NCBI RefSeq assembly: GCF_018343535.1
Contig: NZ_JAGYPF010000003.1
Location: 913,149 to 977,148 of the forward strand
Source of the DNA: Neobacillus rhizophilus
Lineage (GTDB): Bacteria > Bacillota > Bacilli > Bacillales > Cytobacillaceae
Reading direction: 5' to 3'
DNA: 64,000 bases
Part shown: positions 7,840-17,127 of the stretch, in pieces
How the letters are laid out: each line of letters begins with the position of its first letter
How positions within the stretch are numbered: the first letter of the stretch is position 1
Program-made: the position numbers and the translations under genes
Notes under the pieces: model-generated
The model's input: only the letters and a program-made list of their open reading frames with translations
Told to the model about the DNA's origin: nothing
The model's database searches: none

Positions 7840-7895
7840 TTTTATTCCTCCTCGGATTTTTTATTATGGTTTTTTAAACAACGTTTCTAATACAT

Positions 7896-7935
7896 AATAT
7901 ACACAATATTTTAATAATTCACAACACTGTGAATT
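7896..7935 (-). promoter_or_regulatory. Promoter and overlapping operator of hydratase copy 2
   Basis: Minus-strand -35 TTGTGA (7924-7919) and -10 TATATT (7901-7896) are spaced by 17 bp. A perfect dyad AATTCACA-acac-TGTGAATT spans 7916-7935 and covers the -35 box, the position of a repressor site. Which regulator binds is unknown. Confidence 0.6.
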
Positions 7936-8080
7936 CAGTCGATTTCATTACAATACCATTCTTTTTCTCCTTGTTTCTACCCTATTCTTCTATTTCCTTA
8001 AATTATCATTTTTTTACTATGAAAATATGAGAAACCATCAGGTATCCCCCCAGCAGACAAATCATACTGTTCCTAAAGCA

Positions 8081-8116
8081 AATGGACCATACATGAGCAA
8101 TCATGTGTGGTCCATT
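8081..8116. terminator. Strong inverted repeat downstream of the adenine deaminase gene
   Basis: A 16-bp stem with one wobble and a GCAA tetraloop lies 14 bp beyond the adenine deaminase stop, and is the likely terminator of that minus-strand gene. The T-run is better on the plus strand (TTTTTT at 8115-8120), although no plus-strand gene precedes it. Confidence 0.6.
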
Positions 8117-8130
8117 TTTTGTTTAAGCAG

Positions 8131-9948
8131 TTAATTTTTTATATGATAGCATTCTGTATTTAACGGAGCGGCGGCGAGCAAAATTTCATCTGTTTTCACT
8201 TCATATAAGCCGTATGGAACCAGCCTTAGGCCTGGCAAGAAGTCACATGTTAAAAACAGCAGAGTATAAAGAATGTCGTGGAATGGAAACCCTCGCTCCT
8301 GCAGCATCAACAATAACCGGTCATGGTATTCTACGGAAACATCAAAGGAAGGACTGGTCGTCATCATCCCTGTAAATGGGAGCGGGATCTCTAATACGAT
8401 CTGATAGCCATCGACAATCACAATTCCCCCACCCATGTCATAAACCCTCGCTGCGGCTATTGACATTGCCTTTGGATCTCTGCCGGCCACCAGCAATTCA
8501 GTGGTCGTATTATAGGTTGATGCCATGCCATCAAGATGAACAGCAAACCTTTCTAGAATGGCTTTTGAAATCCACTTGCCGCTTCGATCAATCAAGACAG
8601 CATTAATCAAGCCTTCGTGATTGGACAGATCAGCATATCCATCGACGGACGGAAGAACTGTATCCTTGCGCTGGGTGATCACATTGCTTTTAAAATAAGC
8701 AACAGGAACAGTGCTGTCTTCAGATGGATGGGGATATCGGTAGAGATCGGCCTCGTTTAGGATTGTTTTGCTAAAAGCAAATGGTTCTTTTACTATATAT
8801 TTTTGCCACTCGATTTCAGGAAGTTGAACCAGCATTTTGCCATTTTCAGCGGCAATTTCTCCCGAGGCAATGACGAGATCTGGGCGGAAGTCGTGCAAAT
8901 CAGGGAGGATCAGGATGTCCGCTTTCTTTCCTGGCGCCAGGCCTCCGACATAATCGTCCAGTCTTAAATAGGCTGCTGCATTAAGGGTAACCATCTGAAG
9001 GGCCTTCATGACGGGTACACCAAGTTCGACGGCTTGTCTGACAAGCCCATCTACATAGCCATCTTTGTTAATAAATCCGGGGTGTGGTCCATCTGTTGTC
9101 ATCAAGATTTTATCGGTACTGACATTCCCTTCTGTAATCAGTTTAATCAGTTCAGCCAAATCCGGTCTTAATGAACTATTGCGAAGGGTCGTCCACATTC
9201 CCAAGCGAAGCCTTTCTAATGCTTCCTTTGCCGTAATCGCTTCATGGCAGGCCGACACACCTGAGGCAACAATGGCATTTAATTTTTCATAGGAGCAGCC
9301 GGCCGTGTGTCCATCGGAAACTTTCCCCAATTTCTTAATAAACTCCATTGTTTCAAGCAAAAATGGATCTCCATTATATAGTAACGGCCAACGGGTCACT
9401 TCCGCTGAACCAACTACCTCGTCAAGTTCTAGCAGCTCCCATACATTCTTATGGTTAAACCAGCCTCTTTCCCCAGGGAAATCAGCTTGAGAAACAAGCC
9501 TCGCCAGCCAAAGAAAGTTTCCGGGCAAACTCCGTAAATCCTTCACCATTTCCTTGAACCCTTCCGCCCCCATATGCAGATAAAAAAATAAATTATCATT
9601 CACTGATGTCGTCGTCCCGAGAGGCAGAACTTTTTCTGTAATGCTAACAGGGTTATAAATGACCCATGGATGGGCGTGCGCCTCAATAAATCCTGGGGAA
9701 ATATATTTTCCTTCCGCATTGATGACCTTCGTGCGCTCCCCAATGGAGGCTTCACTAGTACCGATATAGGCGATTGCATCCTTATAGACAGCAATATTCT
9801 GCTGCAAAAATTCCCCTGAATAGACATTAATGACGGTTCCGCCCTTGATATACAGATCGGCAGGCCGAGTTCCCTTGGCCACTTCAATTAATTCACTGCG
9901 TTGTGCTGTTAATCTCAATCCTCTTCTCTCCCGTCCTTTGGAATTCAT
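8131..9948 (-). CDS. yerA: Adenine deaminase-like amidohydrolase (YerA/AdeC family)
   Basis: A 605-residue amidohydrolase-superfamily protein of adenine deaminase type; B. subtilis YerA is about 580 residues. Seen: 'DLYIKGGTVINVYSGE' near the N-terminus, the HxH metal motif in 'GFIEAHAHPW', later 'DGHTAGCS', 'ACHEAIT' and a 'TTDGPHPG' segment carrying the metal-binding Asp, then 'GLAPGKKADILIL' closing the beta-sandwich domain. The C-terminal AdeC domain is complete. Family reaction: adenine to hypoxanthine plus ammonia, for purine salvage. YerA is annotated only as putative, so activity is not certain. It appears to be a single-gene transcript, unrelated to the genes on either side. Confidence 0.82.
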   Translation of the reverse strand: MNSKGRERRGLRLTAQRSELIEVAKGTRPADLYIKGGTVINVYSGEFLQQNIAVYKDAIAYIGTSEASIGERTKVINAEGKYISPGFIEAHAHPWVIYNPVSITEKVLPLGTTTSVNDNLFFYLHMGAEGFKEMVKDLRSLPGNFLWLARLVSQADFPGERGWFNHKNVWELLELDEVVGSAEVTRWPLLYNGDPFLLETMEFIKKLGKVSDGHTAGCSYEKLNAIVASGVSACHEAITAKEALERLRLGMWTTLRNSSLRPDLAELIKLITEGNVSTDKILMTTDGPHPGFINKDGYVDGLVRQAVELGVPVMKALQMVTLNAAAYLRLDDYVGGLAPGKKADILILPDLHDFRPDLVIASGEIAAENGKMLVQLPEIEWQKYIVKEPFAFSKTILNEADLYRYPHPSEDSTVPVAYFKSNVITQRKDTVLPSVDGYADLSNHEGLINAVLIDRSGKWISKAILERFAVHLDGMASTYNTTTELLVAGRDPKAMSIAAARVYDMGGGIVIVDGYQIVLEIPLPFTGMMTTSPSFDVSVEYHDRLLLMLQERGFPFHDILYTLLFLTCDFLPGLRLVPYGLYEVKTDEILLAAAPLNTECYHIKN

Positions 9949-10097
9949 ACACGCCTTTTCTAGTTGAAAACATTATGTTTTATTTACCTTTGTATATTTA
10001 ACATAATATTACTAGGTTGGAAATTTATATGTCAAACAAAATATTAATTGTTTTTTGGCGCCCACCAGGTCGTCCAACCTCTATCAAGGGAACAAAA

Positions 10098-10301
10098 TCA
10101 CCAGACAAGGTTCTGATAGATCCAATTGAACAGTATTAATCCAATTCCAATGGATATATTAATCCAGCCTAGGATCAATGAGACTTTTTGTTCCTTTTTC
10201 TGAGCTGCCTTTTTATATTTTTTGGCGTCTGTTAGTAGAAGCATGAAGCCGGATAGGCCGAATAGAATGATGACGTACACCATATAACCGATATTATTCA
10301 A
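10098..10301 (-). CDS. Small two-helix membrane protein of the germinant receptor operon
   Basis: 67 residues with two hydrophobic segments (about 5-24 and 43-62) around a lysine-rich loop ('DAKKYKKAAQKKEQK'). It lies 25 bp after the gerC-like stop on the same strand. Short two-helix proteins at the end of ger operons are known in several spore formers (it resembles the CLC_0170-type family as I recall it) and can modulate receptor abundance. Function here is inferred only from position. Confidence 0.65.
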   Translation of the reverse strand: MNNIGYMVYVIILFGLSGFMLLLTDAKKYKKAAQKKEQKVSLILGWINISIGIGLILFNWIYQNLVW

Positions 10302-10326
10302 GCGAACCTCAACCTACCTTTATGTA

Positions 10327-11541
10327 TTATTTTGCTTTCATGCCGACGCGGTGAATCAGGGTATCCACTTTAACCTCGTATGTTAGCTGTTGATAGGCTC
10401 TCTCCCAGTTTTCTTTGGTTTTTATTTTTCCGTTCCAATACCGCGGAAGCTTTGCCCGAAAGTATTCCCCAAAACCGAAAACATCGGAACCGGCTGCTTG
10501 CGTCGTGGAAATCAATTTTTCAATCGAATTCTTCATGTTTTTGGCTGTTTCTTTTTCAATACTTTTCAACACTTTAGAGTGGTTTATCTTAATTTTGGGA
10601 CTTTCCTTTTCATCGATTTCACATTCATAGCGGATCTTAAGCCTGACGTGAGGAAGACCGTTCTTCAGCTCAATCTTCCGCTTGGTTTTGCGGCTTCTTA
10701 TTCGCACCATGACCGTTTTGTCGCTGCCAGGTACTTGGACAAAGGCGCCGTACCCGCCTTTGCCGACCCCTTTTATCGCCATAAAAACGCCAATTTCAAG
10801 CGGTGATGTCTTGCCAATCATCTTATCGCCCTTAAAGTAAGCAAGGCCTTTTAGCTCAATGATATTCTTCTGCTTAATCGATAAGTATGGAAGGTAGGCT
10901 TCCTGCCCTTTACTCGAGTAAATGGTCCAAAATAATCCGATAAAACTAGGCGGGAACCTCCCCAAAGCTGATAAATTATCTACCATATCCGCCAAATACA
11001 GTGAGGGAACCCGGTCCAGACTTGGTTCTAGCTTCATATATTCAGAGGCTGCCTCTTTTGACACGACAAGCGCAGCGGTCCTTCGTATTTCTGGATTACG
11101 CCTGAGCAAATCATTTAGCCGTTTCGTTCCGTGCCTCGCCACTTTTTCATTTAACACAATTATGCGTAAATGACCGAGAAACAGCTCATTAGCCACCTGC
11201 TGCTGAAGATTTTGCAAAGCGTCTTCCAATGAATGGCCCACGACACTCATGATCAATACCGGCTTTTGGCCTCCTCCTTGTTCAGGACCAAGCGGAATCC
11301 GCCCTGGTATCGCAATCTGTGCCGTCACCTTAATCAAATTCCCCTGTGGCTTAAGAAAGCTATTTTTTAAATGAGCCACTTCTCCATCTTTATTCCGATC
11401 CTTTTCGCCGGCTTCATCAATTCCAATGGCCAAAACATTCGCGCGACGTTCCATTTCCATTGCGTCCCAGCAGCCTGAAAGCAAAGGGAGGATGAGGATA
11501 AAAACCAGCAGAAGTCTTAGGCTACGTTTGTTGTGAAGCAC
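10327..11541 (-). CDS. Germinant receptor C subunit, Ger(x)C lipoprotein
   Basis: A 404-residue protein with a lipoprotein signal: hydrophobic stretch then LLSGC, lipid-modified Cys24, followed by 'WDAMEMERRANVLAIGID', the classic GerAC/GerKC opening. The remainder fits the Ger(x)C family (typical length 370-410). It anchors on the outer face of the spore inner membrane and is required for receptor function. It overlaps the gerB-like gene by 20 bp. A block of charged residues ('KRKIELKNGLPHVRLKIRYE') precedes the C-terminal domain. Confidence 0.92.
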   Translation of the reverse strand: MLHNKRSLRLLLVFILILPLLSGCWDAMEMERRANVLAIGIDEAGEKDRNKDGEVAHLKNSFLKPQGNLIKVTAQIAIPGRIPLGPEQGGGQKPVLIMSVVGHSLEDALQNLQQQVANELFLGHLRIIVLNEKVARHGTKRLNDLLRRNPEIRRTAALVVSKEAASEYMKLEPSLDRVPSLYLADMVDNLSALGRFPPSFIGLFWTIYSSKGQEAYLPYLSIKQKNIIELKGLAYFKGDKMIGKTSPLEIGVFMAIKGVGKGGYGAFVQVPGSDKTVMVRIRSRKTKRKIELKNGLPHVRLKIRYECEIDEKESPKIKINHSKVLKSIEKETAKNMKNSIEKLISTTQAAGSDVFGFGEYFRAKLPRYWNGKIKTKENWERAYQQLTYEVKVDTLIHRVGMKAK

Positions 11542-12628
11542 TTCCTTTCAGCCCCCTATTCTTAAAGAAATCAATTGTCAGCAGCAAGCCGGGGTACACA
11601 ATGGTAATCAGCAAGCCTACTCTGCCCACAAATTTAATAAACTCATACATTTGTAAAAGATTTTGGGGCAGCATGGCCGAAATAAATATGAATGGGAAAA
11701 TAAAACAAGATAACATTCTTTGGTCCGGAAGGTTGAGCAGCTGTTTGATCGAATGAATCGTAAAATAATAGCTGGAGAATAATGTAGTGAATACGGCGGT
11801 TACCCAAACGGCTAGGAAGATAACATCCAGCCTCTGCAGGACATTTCCCGGCACTGCTGTCGTTCTCGCCAATTCCAGAGTCGGCCAGAAGATTTGCTTC
11901 ATCTCTTCCGTCCCAAAAACAGAAACCGTCGCGATAACAAGTAATAAATACAATCCTCCGGAAATGGAAATCCCCCAAAGGCTGGCCTTTATGGCTTTCT
12001 TCGGATTTTTCATCGAGGGGATGATCATCGTCACAATAAATGAGCCCTGAAATAGGGCAGAAATGGTCAGTGTCCCAAGAAACATATGCGGCAGATTGGT
12101 GCCTATTATCGGACGTAAATATAAAAGATTGGCATTCTTTAACGATAAGGCCACCACGATTAAAACAGGAGCCAATATCATTGGAAGATAAAAACTGTGA
12201 ATATAGGAAAAGACATTGATATTATTTCGGCAGCTGATACAAGCGAGCAGCAGCATGACAATCACGGTGACCTCCAATGGGGTTTCCTGCAAAACACCGG
12301 CCACCACTACCTCACCGAATTCGCGGGCAGCAAGACCGGTTAAGATAAAGAAAAACAGGATGACAAATAAGCTGCAAAATCGGCCAAACCACTTTCCGAT
12401 GATGTCTTCACTATAGGTAATAATGGTCTTTTGCGGATGGCGGATCCCCAAAAAGGTAAGAATGAATAACCCAATCGCCCCTAAAACCATTCCTAGAAAC
12501 GTGACAAGCGGTGCTCCGGTGCCGCCCGCCTGTACCGCAAACAAAGGCAATGGCAGAACTCCCACGCCGATAATGGTGCTAATTAAGATCGCAGCAGCTT
12601 GAGTTGTTGTGATGTGTCTAGTGTCCAT
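11522..12628 (-). CDS. Germinant receptor B subunit (GerAB/ArcD/ProY-type transporter fold)
   Basis: A 368-residue polytopic membrane protein with about ten hydrophobic segments, beginning 'TQAAAILISTIIGVGVLPLP', the signature start of GerB subunits in the APC superfamily. It forms the germinant-binding membrane subunit. It lies 50 bp after the gerA-like stop and overlaps gerC. Which germinant it senses (amino acid, nucleoside or sugar) cannot be read from sequence. Confidence 0.92.
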   Translation of the reverse strand: MDTRHITTTQAAAILISTIIGVGVLPLPLFAVQAGGTGAPLVTFLGMVLGAIGLFILTFLGIRHPQKTIITYSEDIIGKWFGRFCSLFVILFFFILTGLAAREFGEVVVAGVLQETPLEVTVIVMLLLACISCRNNINVFSYIHSFYLPMILAPVLIVVALSLKNANLLYLRPIIGTNLPHMFLGTLTISALFQGSFIVTMIIPSMKNPKKAIKASLWGISISGGLYLLLVIATVSVFGTEEMKQIFWPTLELARTTAVPGNVLQRLDVIFLAVWVTAVFTTLFSSYYFTIHSIKQLLNLPDQRMLSCFIFPFIFISAMLPQNLLQMYEFIKFVGRVGLLITIVYPGLLLTIDFFKNRGLKGSASQQT

Positions 12629-12678
12629 TCCCTAGAAGCCTCCATTCCGTGTATCCTGATCGCATCAATTGCTTTACG

Positions 12679-14274
12679 CTATTCGTTCCCGAATTCACTT
12701 CGATTAATATCTTTACTTAATCGACTGCGGTTTGCGGGATTGAGAAATGCCGGTCTTTTAGGCATCGACCACAATGGGGCCCGGAAAATCACATCTTTCA
12801 ACCCCTGGTAGTTTTCTGGGGAGACTGGCGCCATATACGGCACCCCGAACGATTTCAACGACAGCATATGGTTGAAAATAAAGATAATGCCGATGACGAC
12901 TCCATATAATCCAAAAATACCTGCCAGAATCATGATGGGAAACCGCAGCATACGAAGGGCAAATGCAGCGGAATAGGCAGGAGTCGCGAAAGAGCCAATG
13001 GTGGTCAGGGCGATCGCCACAACGGTGATTGGGCTTGCCAAACCTGCTTCAACAGCTGCCTGCCCGACAACTAAAACCCCGACAATGGATAAGGCGCCGC
13101 CGACCTGCTTGGGCAGACGTACGGTGGCTTCCCTTAAGACCTCCATGGCTACTTCAATAATCAATACTTCCACAACGGCTGGGTATGGAACCCCCGCTCT
13201 TCCTCCTGCCACGGCTATGGCAAATTCGGTTGGCAGCAATTCCGGATTGAACGAGATGAACGAGACATAAAGCGCAGGAAAGACCAGCGAAAACACAAGG
13301 GCCAGCATCCGGGCCAATCTGACAAAGCTGCCCATCAAAAACCTGGACGAATAATCCTCTGCTGTTTGATAAAATTGGTTAAAGACAACAGGGACCAGCA
13401 AGGCAAAAGGGGAACCATCCACAAAAATGGCCACTCTGCCTTCGGCCAAATTGGCGACTGTTTTATCCGGTCTTTCTGTACTTTGAATTTGCGGAAACGG
13501 GGAAAAAGGATTATCCTCGATAAATTGTTCAAGATAGCCAACATCCATGATGGCATCGATATCGATTTCAGACAGTCTTTTTTCCACTTCCTGAATGACG
13601 GTTTCACTGGCGATGCCTTTTAGATAACAATAGGCTACGGTGGATTTAGTCAAGCGTCCAATTTTCATAGTTCTGACTTGGAAATCGGGGGTTGGAAGAC
13701 GATAGCGCAGTAAGGCGAGGTTGGTTTGGATATTTTCAATGAATCCTTCACGGGGCCCTAATATAATCTGTTCGGTTTCTGGCTGACTGATGGCCCGCTT
13801 TTCCACATTGCGTGTCCCAATCCGAATCGCTTCCTTGATACCGTCGATGATCAGCAAGGTTTCACCGCATAAAATGTACTCGATTAATTTTTCCATATTC
13901 CACTCAAGTTTAGCCTGGCTATGATAGATCGTTTCTTTGATAATCATATCGGTTATTTGGTCTAATGACCGGTTCCGATCCTTTAAATGATCCGGCACAT
14001 ACATAAGGGGTTTCAAAATATCATGATTAATACTATCCTGATTTACTAAATTAGAAAAATACATAATTGCCGCTTCATACTGGCCAAATACTTTGAAGTA
14101 CTTCATGATCAAATCATCATTATCACCTAAAGCCTGTTTAATTCCAGACACTGTGTCATCAAGTGAAGGAGAGAGAATCGCATCGGAATCGGCCTTCACT
14201 CCTTTATTAAAAGGCGCCGCGTCTTTTCCAATGTCCCTTTTTTTCGCCCGTTTCCTCTTTATAGTAAAAGCCAC
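12679..14274 (-). CDS. Germinant receptor A subunit (GerA family)
   Basis: A 531-residue GerA-family protein. The soluble N-terminal half includes 'GPREGFIENIQTNLALLRYRL' and 'EGRVAIFVDGSPFALLVP'; the C-terminal half holds several membrane helices ('LVFPALYVSFISFNPELLP', 'TIGSFATPAYSAAFALRM'). GerA subunits form pentameric ion channels that release cations at the onset of germination. The GTG start at 14274 is supported by GGAGG 7 bases upstream. It is first in the gerA-gerB-gerC-small-protein operon. Expression is expected from a forespore sigma-G promoter; I could not define one with confidence. Confidence 0.93.
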   Translation of the reverse strand: MAFTIKRKRAKKRDIGKDAAPFNKGVKADSDAILSPSLDDTVSGIKQALGDNDDLIMKYFKVFGQYEAAIMYFSNLVNQDSINHDILKPLMYVPDHLKDRNRSLDQITDMIIKETIYHSQAKLEWNMEKLIEYILCGETLLIIDGIKEAIRIGTRNVEKRAISQPETEQIILGPREGFIENIQTNLALLRYRLPTPDFQVRTMKIGRLTKSTVAYCYLKGIASETVIQEVEKRLSEIDIDAIMDVGYLEQFIEDNPFSPFPQIQSTERPDKTVANLAEGRVAIFVDGSPFALLVPVVFNQFYQTAEDYSSRFLMGSFVRLARMLALVFSLVFPALYVSFISFNPELLPTEFAIAVAGGRAGVPYPAVVEVLIIEVAMEVLREATVRLPKQVGGALSIVGVLVVGQAAVEAGLASPITVVAIALTTIGSFATPAYSAAFALRMLRFPIMILAGIFGLYGVVIGIIFIFNHMLSLKSFGVPYMAPVSPENYQGLKDVIFRAPLWSMPKRPAFLNPANRSRLSKDINRSEFGNE

Positions 14275-14351
14275 GATACCGCCTCCATAACTATAACATT
14301 TGCAAAATCACTCTAAATAAACTGGGGCTTTTTACCCAGATTCAAAGTGAA

Positions 14352-14400
14352 ACACGGGGACGGTTCTACTGCTTCAAAAGCAGTTGAACCGTCCCCGTGT
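14352..14400. repeat. Dyad repeat, GGGGACGGTTC type (long perfect hairpin)
   Basis: ACACGGGGACGGTTC (14352-14366) pairs perfectly with its complement at 14386-14400, and the loop itself folds (ACTGCTT with AAGCAGT). It belongs to the intergenic family also seen at 31440-31488 and, in half-forms, at several other loci. It lies between gerA and the sdpI-like fragment. Confidence 0.85.
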
Positions 14401-14426
14401 CTCTATCATATTCAGTTTCCGGCGAA

Positions 14427-14912
14427 TTACACTTTCCCTTTTTCCCTTTTATACACCATATAGGAATAAATCATGACCAGGGCAATTCCGACCACTAATG
14501 CCCCAAGGAAAAGGTACATTCCCATGGAACCTATAAAGGTGGTGATTAATGGTACAAGGCCAATAACGACAAAAACATATCCTCCAAATCGGTGTGTTTT
14601 TTTCCAGACATATTCTGATGCCAGGGTCCAAGGTGTCCGAATGCCGAAGAAATAGTTATGCCGGATTTGCGTCATGAAATTTCCAAAAACGATAAACATA
14701 ATACCAAGCAGCGCCGGTACAACTTTTTGAAAAGGAATATCGTATCCCAGCCCACTAAACAGCCCCATTAAATTAGTGACGACGAGAAATAGGATAATCA
14801 CAGAGTTGATGATGGAAAATGCGCCGGTATGCTTTTTATAAGCTTCCCTCTTCGGATCAATGGACTTAAAAGCTAAATAAAAAAAGAGGCAGGAGAATGA
14901 ACTGCGCCCCAT
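14427..14912 (-). pseudogene. SdpI-like membrane protein lacking its N-terminal DUF1648 domain
   Basis: The 161-codon frame from ATG 14912 encodes the C-terminal part of an SdpI-family protein: 'IDPKREAYKKHTGAF', several hydrophobic helices and the family motif 'RHNYFFGIRTPWTLASE' followed by 'VWKKTHRFGG'. SdpI proteins give immunity to the SdpC cannibalism toxin, and full-length members begin with about 70 residues of DUF1648, absent here. The first ten codons instead fall in a palindromic repeat (14892-14917), and the space to the next gene is too short for the missing part. I read this as a 5'-truncated remnant, although the frame is otherwise intact and could still make a membrane protein. 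Confidence 0.65.
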
Positions 14913-14917
14913 GCCTC
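14892..14917. repeat. Degenerate GAGGCATGGGG-type dyad at the truncated end of the sdpI-like gene
   Basis: The plus strand reads GAGGCA...CCCCATGCCTC with the same outer arms as the repeat at 53740-53766 and a similar middle. It overlaps the first codons of the sdpI-like frame, marking the truncation point. Confidence 0.55.
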
Positions 14918-15039
14918 GGTTTCTTTAAAATTTATGAATCCTTTCCTATTTCACAACATAGGTATAACGTGGTATGCAACTTTTGGAATTGGGGCTTTTG
15001 TGACAAAATGGCTGGTTTCCAAGGAAAGGTGATGTGACG

Positions 15040-15969
15040 ATGAATATTTTAGAGGTCCGGAATTTGAAGAAATCGTTTGGTTCCATACAAGCCGTCAAAG
15101 ATATTAGCTTTTCTGTGGAAGAGGGAGAGATTTTTACCATTATCGGGCCAAATGGGGCAGGAAAAACGACCACACTTGAGATGATTGAAGGCTTGGTTAC
15201 ACCGGATCATGGAGAAATACAGTTTGGTGAATTGAACTGGAACAAGCACACCATAACGATTAAAAAGAAAATTGGCGTACAGCCGCAATCTAGTGCCATG
15301 TTTGATTTATTGTCTCCAGAAGAAAATTTGAATCTATTTGCTACATTTTACGATAAGGCACGGTCAACTGAAGAAATTCTCAAACTGGTTAATCTAACCG
15401 AGCATCGAGTGAATCAAGTCAAGAAATTATCTGGCGGTCAGCGGCAACGACTGGCTATCGGGCTAGCCATGATTAGTGATCCTGACATCGTATTTCTGGA
15501 TGAACCCACGACCGGACTCGACCCTCAGGCACGACGCAATGTTTGGGAGATTATTCTTGAGCTTAAGAAATTAGGAAAAACCACTATTCTCACCACTCAT
15601 TATATGGAAGAAGCCGAAAAACTAAGCGACCGGGTTTGCATCGTGGACCAAGGATTGGTTGTAACCTTGGATTCCCCCTCCGCATTAATCGAAAAATTAA
15701 CAAATGAACGAGAGGTTCGCTTATCATTCCTTGATGGAGAAAAAGCCGCCCAGGATGCAGAGCTTTTTGCAAGTGCTCTTGATTCTGTGACACGTACAGA
15801 ACGTGAGGGCACCGCACTTAAGCTATGGACCATTAAACCCGAGGATTTACTGTTTGACCTTTTTAAATTTACAAAAGACAAGGAATATCAAGTGGAACAA
15901 GTTTCGATTCGCGAAATGAGTCTTGAAGACGTCTTTATTGCTTATACCGGCAAAGAGTGGAGGGATTAA
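15040..15969 (+). CDS. ABC-2 type exporter, ATP-binding protein
   Basis: A 309-residue ABC ATPase of drug/antibiotic exporter type. Walker A GPNGAGKTT (about 36-44), signature LSGGQRQR, Walker B 'IVFLDEPTTGLD' and the switch His in 'LTTHYMEEAE' are all present, with a C-terminal extension typical of the DrrA/NatA-like group. The ATG at 15040 is preferred over the GTG at 15034 because AGGTGA lies 7 bases before it. The partner permease begins one base after its stop. It energises export of an unknown substrate across the cytoplasmic membrane. Confidence 0.92.
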   Translation: MNILEVRNLKKSFGSIQAVKDISFSVEEGEIFTIIGPNGAGKTTTLEMIEGLVTPDHGEIQFGELNWNKHTITIKKKIGVQPQSSAMFDLLSPEENLNLFATFYDKARSTEEILKLVNLTEHRVNQVKKLSGGQRQRLAIGLAMISDPDIVFLDEPTTGLDPQARRNVWEIILELKKLGKTTILTTHYMEEAEKLSDRVCIVDQGLVVTLDSPSALIEKLTNEREVRLSFLDGEKAAQDAELFASALDSVTRTEREGTALKLWTIKPEDLLFDLFKFTKDKEYQVEQVSIREMSLEDVFIAYTGKEWRD

Positions 15970-15970
15970 G

Positions 15971-17092
15971 ATGAATAACCTCAAGCAATTTAAACAAATG
16001 TTCCTTGCTCAATTAAAATTAACACTCCGTGAAAAACAAGCGTGGTTTTGGGGGATCTTTTTTCCAGTTATTTTAATGGTCATCTTTATGACGATATTTG
16101 GCGGCAGGTCAAACGATGATTTTAGCACGAAAGTTGCCATTGTTAATGAATCTTCAAATGAAACGTCTGCTGTGATGGCGAAGCAATTGCGGCAAATTCC
16201 TATTATTGAAGTAAGCCAAAAGGACCCTATTAGTGAAAAGAAAGCAAAAGTTTTAGTAAAAGAGAAGGAAGTCGATGCTGCCATCGTCTTACCAGAATCA
16301 GCAAAGGCCACCTCGATTAAACTGATTGTGAACAAAGAAAATGAACAAAGTGTTTCCACCCAAGTCGTTGCGGGTGTCCTAAACCAGTTCATTCAGCAGG
16401 CAAACCTGCAGGCAGTTGGTGCAGCCCCAACCTTTGAGCAGCAATTTGAAACCATTTCTTCAGGCAGTTCGGAATTGGAGTATACGGATTTTCTCTTAAC
16501 CGGGATGATTGCGTTATCGATTGCCCAAGGCGGCTTATTCGGCATGGTTGACTTAGTGGATATGCGCAGGAAAGGGTTAATCAAAAGGCTGCGGATGACC
16601 CCGGCAAAAATGGGCATCTTTGGCCTCAGTGATATGGTGATGCGCCTGTTATTCAGCACCATTCAAATCATTCTCTTATCCTTAATTGGCGTATTCGTAT
16701 TCGGCGCCAATTTGTTTATTAATTTTCCTAGCTTGTTGCTGGTTTTCTTAATGGGAGCCCTCTCCTTCAATGGAATTGGCTATTTGATTTCTTCTTTTAG
16801 CAATACAAATGAGGCCTACATGGGTGTAGCAAACATTGTCAGCTTCCTGATGATGTTTGTCAGCGGCATTTTCTTTCCGGTTGAAACCATGCCCGATTGG
16901 CTGCAGCCTGTATCCAACATCCTCCCGCTCACCTATTTTGCCGACGGTCTAAGAGACAGTATGGTCTATAATACTTCTATTCTCTCAACCCCACTTTGGT
17001 ATGGATTTTGCATTATGCTCCTTTGGGGTGGAATTGCCTTTATCATTGGTTCCTTGTTATATAAAAGGAAATCGATTGTGTCAGTCAGGTAA
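15971..17092 (+). CDS. ABC-2 type exporter, membrane permease
   Basis: A 373-residue ABC-2 permease: one N-terminal helix ('WFWGIFFPVILMVIFMTIFG'), a large extracytoplasmic domain (about 45-180), then five helices including 'NIVSFLMMFVSGIFFPVETMPDWL', a hallmark of the family. ATG 15971 follows the ATPase stop by one base, so the pair is translationally coupled. The initial frame extends upstream into the ATPase gene, but the internal ATG fits the operon layout better. Substrate unknown. Confidence 0.9.
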   Translation: MNNLKQFKQMFLAQLKLTLREKQAWFWGIFFPVILMVIFMTIFGGRSNDDFSTKVAIVNESSNETSAVMAKQLRQIPIIEVSQKDPISEKKAKVLVKEKEVDAAIVLPESAKATSIKLIVNKENEQSVSTQVVAGVLNQFIQQANLQAVGAAPTFEQQFETISSGSSELEYTDFLLTGMIALSIAQGGLFGMVDLVDMRRKGLIKRLRMTPAKMGIFGLSDMVMRLLFSTIQIILLSLIGVFVFGANLFINFPSLLLVFLMGALSFNGIGYLISSFSNTNEAYMGVANIVSFLMMFVSGIFFPVETMPDWLQPVSNILPLTYFADGLRDSMVYNTSILSTPLWYGFCIMLLWGGIAFIIGSLLYKRKSIVSVR

Positions 17093-17127
17093 TACGATCA
17101 TGTAAGAGGAATAGCTTTTTGCCACGC

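Noticed and set aside
12998..13623. Plus-strand frames within gerA
   Set aside because: They lie opposite a full-length, well conserved GerA-family gene and have no ribosome sites.
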